Of a stretch of DNA of 6,666 nucleotides, positions 4,811-6,666 are shown piece after piece (position 1 is the first letter of the stretch; every line of letters begins with the position of its first letter). The notes beneath the pieces are model-generated. The model searched no databases, was not told the origin of the DNA, and saw nothing but the letters and a program-made list of their open reading frames with translations. The DNA is from Xanthobacteraceae bacterium (GTDB lineage Bacteria; Pseudomonadota; Alphaproteobacteria; Rhizobiales; Xanthobacteraceae), in contig JASHYD010001037.1 of NCBI GenBank assembly GCA_030043175.1, positions 1-6,666 of the forward strand. Reading direction: 5' to 3'. Position numbers and translations under genes: made by a program.

Positions 4811-5953
4811 ATGAGCACATTTGGGAGTGTTATTGCGATCGTCGCGGGTCTTATGCTCGAACATTCTTTCGCGCAGCCGTCATGGGCCGACGACAGCGAT
4901 CGGCTGCTCCGGGTCGATCATTACGTCGGCGTCAAGACCAAGGTGCCAGTCATTGCCGGACAAATGACGGAAATCTATGTGCGGGAGGTCGTGCGCGCGC
5001 GCACGGTCTTGCGCAGTGGGGCAACCCCGGTAGTGCTGTTCATCCACGGTGGTGGCACGCCTTCGGAAGTAGCCTTCGACACGGCGTACCGGGATTATAG
5101 CTGGATGGCGTATCTCGCACGCGCAGGCTTCGACGTGTTCTCCATGGATAGTATCGGCTACGGGCGCTCGACGCGGCCGGCGCCCATGAATGATCCGTGC
5201 AATCTATCCGCCGGGGAGCAGAGGGCGCTGGTGCCGGGCGGCCAAGTCGAAACATGTTCGCCGTCCTATGGCCGGCAGTTGACCACGATCGATTCCGATT
5301 GGAATGACATCGGGGCCGTGGTGGATCATCTTCTTGCGTTGCGACATGTTTCACAAGTCAGCGTCATAGCTTGGTCGTTTGGCGGTCCGCGCGCCGGCGG
5401 CTACGCAGCGCAGCACCCCGAGAAGGTGCAGAAGCTCCTCCTGCTGGCGCCGCTCTATGTTCGCGAAATTTCCGGCCAGCCTCCAGAGCAGGTGCCGGCC
5501 ATCGGCGCCGCCATGAGCACGCAGTCGCATGACGAGTTGACAGCGGCCTGGAACAGCCAAGTCGGCTGCGCGGGCCAAGTCGATCAGGCGCTCAGCGATA
5601 CATTGTGGCCCGCCATGCTCGCGACCGACCCGGTTGGAGCAACCTGGGGCTCGGGCGTACGCCGCGCGCCGGTCGTGACGAATTGGGGTTGGAACGCCGC
5701 GATGGCGGCAGCAACACACATTCCGACCCTGATGGTCACAGGAGAGCACGACAAGACGGTGCTTCCGATGAACGTGCACGAGCTTTATGCGGATATCGGC
5801 TCAAAATCGAAGGTCCTCATCGATATCGCCTGTTCTTCGCACTATCCCATGTGGGAGAAAAATCACCTGCTGCTGTTCCAGGCTTCGGTGGAATGGTTGA
5901 CCAAAGGAACCGTGAATGGCATGGACCAGGGGACCATCCGCCTCGGCTATTGA
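4811..5953 (+). CDS. Exported alpha/beta-fold hydrolase
   Basis: This encodes 380 residues with the alpha/beta hydrolase layout. VVLFIHGGGTP (74-84) supplies the HGGG oxyanion-hole loop, DSIGYGRST (113-121) the usual following strand and turn, IAWSFGG (186-192) the nucleophile elbow with Ser189, VTGEHDKTV (309-317) the acid Asp314, and SSHYPMWEKNH (342-352) the catalytic His344. The elbow is AWSFG rather than the usual GxSxG, with Ala at the first position. A hydrophobic segment (about residues 4-16) followed by FAQPSWA suggests a signal peptide cut near residue 21 or 26, although there is no Lys or Arg before the core, which is unusual. Four cysteines (130, 149, 253, 341) could form disulfides in the periplasm. 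The 193-308 stretch is a probable lid region. The substrate cannot be read from sequence; esterase or lipase-like activity is the default inference. Probably co-transcribed with the gene at 3732. Confidence 0.88.
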   Translation: MSTFGSVIAIVAGLMLEHSFAQPSWADDSDRLLRVDHYVGVKTKVPVIAGQMTEIYVREVVRARTVLRSGATPVVLFIHGGGTPSEVAFDTAYRDYSWMAYLARAGFDVFSMDSIGYGRSTRPAPMNDPCNLSAGEQRALVPGGQVETCSPSYGRQLTTIDSDWNDIGAVVDHLLALRHVSQVSVIAWSFGGPRAGGYAAQHPEKVQKLLLLAPLYVREISGQPPEQVPAIGAAMSTQSHDELTAAWNSQVGCAGQVDQALSDTLWPAMLATDPVGATWGSGVRRAPVVTNWGWNAAMAAATHIPTLMVTGEHDKTVLPMNVHELYADIGSKSKVLIDIACSSHYPMWEKNHLLLFQASVEWLTKGTVNGMDQGTIRLGY

Positions 5954-6001
5954 GCGGCGAGCGAGGCGCGACCGCATCAAACCGTTGGCCCCTTTTGGCT
6001 T

Positions 6002-6226
6002 GCCTGGGACCGTAGGGAAGAGCGCGGACGCCAGGCCCTTGCCCGGGCTGCACCCATAGGCCTACGGGACCAGCAGACTTCTTTGGGTCCCGAAAACCAC
6101 CCCCGAAAATCGCCCCCCGGTTCCGCTCGTAACAAGGGAGCATTGGCATACGGACCCGCTCCTGTGGGACCCAAGCCCCGGCGAAATCGACCCCCGGCTG
6201 TCAGAAACGCGCGACAAATTTCTGAC
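6002..6226. repeat. Cluster of inverted and direct repeats, possible palindromic element
   Basis: Perfect inverted pairs are GCCTGG/CCAGGC (6002-6036), CCGTAGG/CCTACGG (6010-6016 and 6061-6067), CGGGACC/GGTCCCG (6065-6092), TTGGGTCCC/GGGACCCAA (6083-6091 and 6166-6174) and GTCAGAAA/TTTCTGAC (6200-6226). Direct repeats are CCCGAAAAYC (6089-6098 and 6102-6111) and a 14-mer, AAATCGMCCCCCGG (6107-6120 and 6184-6197, one mismatch). This density fits a palindromic interspersed repeat or a structured RNA. Copies elsewhere in a genome cannot be checked here. Confidence 0.45.
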
Positions 6227-6454
6227 CCGCCGCGGAGAGAAAGGGACCTAAACACCTTGCGCGGTGAAGAGCGCACACAGCGCTTAGTCCGGCTCCCCTC
6301 CCTTCGGTCGGCTCGGTCGCAGCGGGTTTTAGGCTCTCTTTTGAAGTCACGGCCGTGGAGTTTCGGCAATTCCGTCCGGCAGCATGAGGCTCATTCAACT
6401 CGCGGTTCGCGAATGACGGACACGACCAGCACGTCGCCTACCACACAACAAATG

Positions 6455-6508
6455 CGAGTCCTGACCGCCAGCGAATCGCCATAGGCGAAATGACTCAGGA
6501 CGCGTTTT
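6455..6508 (+). terminator. Possible branched hairpin with T-run
   Basis: GTCCTGA (6458-6464) pairs with TCAGGAC (6495-6501); two further pairs (6455-6456 with 6503-6504) extend it past one mismatch. An inner hairpin, TCGCC/GGCGA (6476-6488), sits inside, and TTTT follows at 6505-6508. It could end the hydrolase transcript about 500 bp downstream or be an RNA element. The long loop makes it weak. Confidence 0.25.
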
Positions 6509-6666
6509 AAGAGTCCCTACGAGTCCCTGGGGCCGCTTGGGAGCTGGGGTCGGTTCGCCGACCGACTGCTCGCGCTATTGAGCGGAGATGCCCCCTACCC
6601 CCCTCGCGTCAGGCCGCAGCGAATTTGCAGGCCGGCGGAAATAATGTCTTCTCCTTCTCGACCGTC

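Larger units (their letters stand above)
5954..6666. other. Gene-free terminal region rich in repeats
   Basis: No convincing gene is seen in this 713-bp stretch. Open frames on both strands (for example 5977-6369 minus and 6083-6484 plus) overlap, are Arg/Pro-rich and lack ribosome binding sites. No hairpin followed by a T-run terminates the hydrolase transcript close to its stop. The first 270 bases are dense in inverted and direct repeats. Later structures include GTCCTGA/TCAGGAC (6458-6501) and a GGTCGG-TTCG-CCGACC hairpin (6548-6563). GAGTCCCT is repeated in tandem with a 10-bp period at 6511-6528. No tRNA-like fold was found. A partial minus-strand gene entering from the right edge cannot be excluded. 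Confidence 0.55.

Noticed and set aside
4342..5100. 252-residue plus-strand frame bridging the two secreted genes
   Set aside because: It is out of phase with two convincing genes, Arg/Ser-rich and has no domain; it is a shadow frame.
5977..6484. Overlapping 130-residue minus-strand and 133-residue plus-strand frames
   Set aside because: Both are Arg/Gly/Pro-rich, without ribosome binding sites, and pass through the repeat cluster.
6548..6563. GGTCGG-TTCG-CCGACC hairpin as a terminator or tRNA arm
   Set aside because: There is no T-run after it and no tRNA cloverleaf around it; the loop is closed by G-C rather than by the extra-stable C-G pair.

Overview
The window looks like chromosomal DNA from a GC-rich alphaproteobacterium. 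It is most like Hyphomicrobiales of the Bradyrhizobium/Xanthobacteraceae kind. This rests on the MurC tail and MurB sequence matching remembered family members, the high GC content, and the many secreted proteins of unknown function; no database search was possible.

Layout. Positions 1-1258 hold the end of murC followed by murB, two peptidoglycan-precursor genes of the division and cell wall (dcw) cluster. The expected next gene, ddlB, is not there. Instead 1259-2046 is a C-rich stretch with no convincing gene but many short palindromes. Position 2047 starts a 178-residue soluble protein with a HEPN-like R-x4-H motif. Positions 2584-2900 carry an inverted repeat, a T7 run and a coding-like remnant whose frame is broken at that run. 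A small secreted protein of 45 residues (2907-3044) follows, with a good ribosome binding site and a convincing rho-independent terminator (3133-3170).

Positions 3171-3731 form a long leader region. It contains a candidate sigma70 promoter, an imperfect 33/35-bp direct repeat and a pair of 13-bp repeats. Downstream are two same-strand genes that probably form an operon: an exported protein with PDFSGIW and YEGNTLVIDT motifs (3732-4694), and an exported alpha/beta hydrolase (4811-5953). I infer that they act together in the periplasm on an unknown, probably ester-like, substrate.

The last 713 bases (5954-6666) hold no convincing gene. They are rich in inverted and direct repeats, most densely at 6002-6226, which may be a palindromic interspersed element. 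No tRNA, rRNA, CRISPR array, transposase or intact insertion sequence was recognised. No clearly new multi-gene system is evident. The items most worth following are the secreted gene pair with its repeat-bearing leader, the HEPN-like orphan, the 45-residue secreted protein and the break in the dcw cluster.
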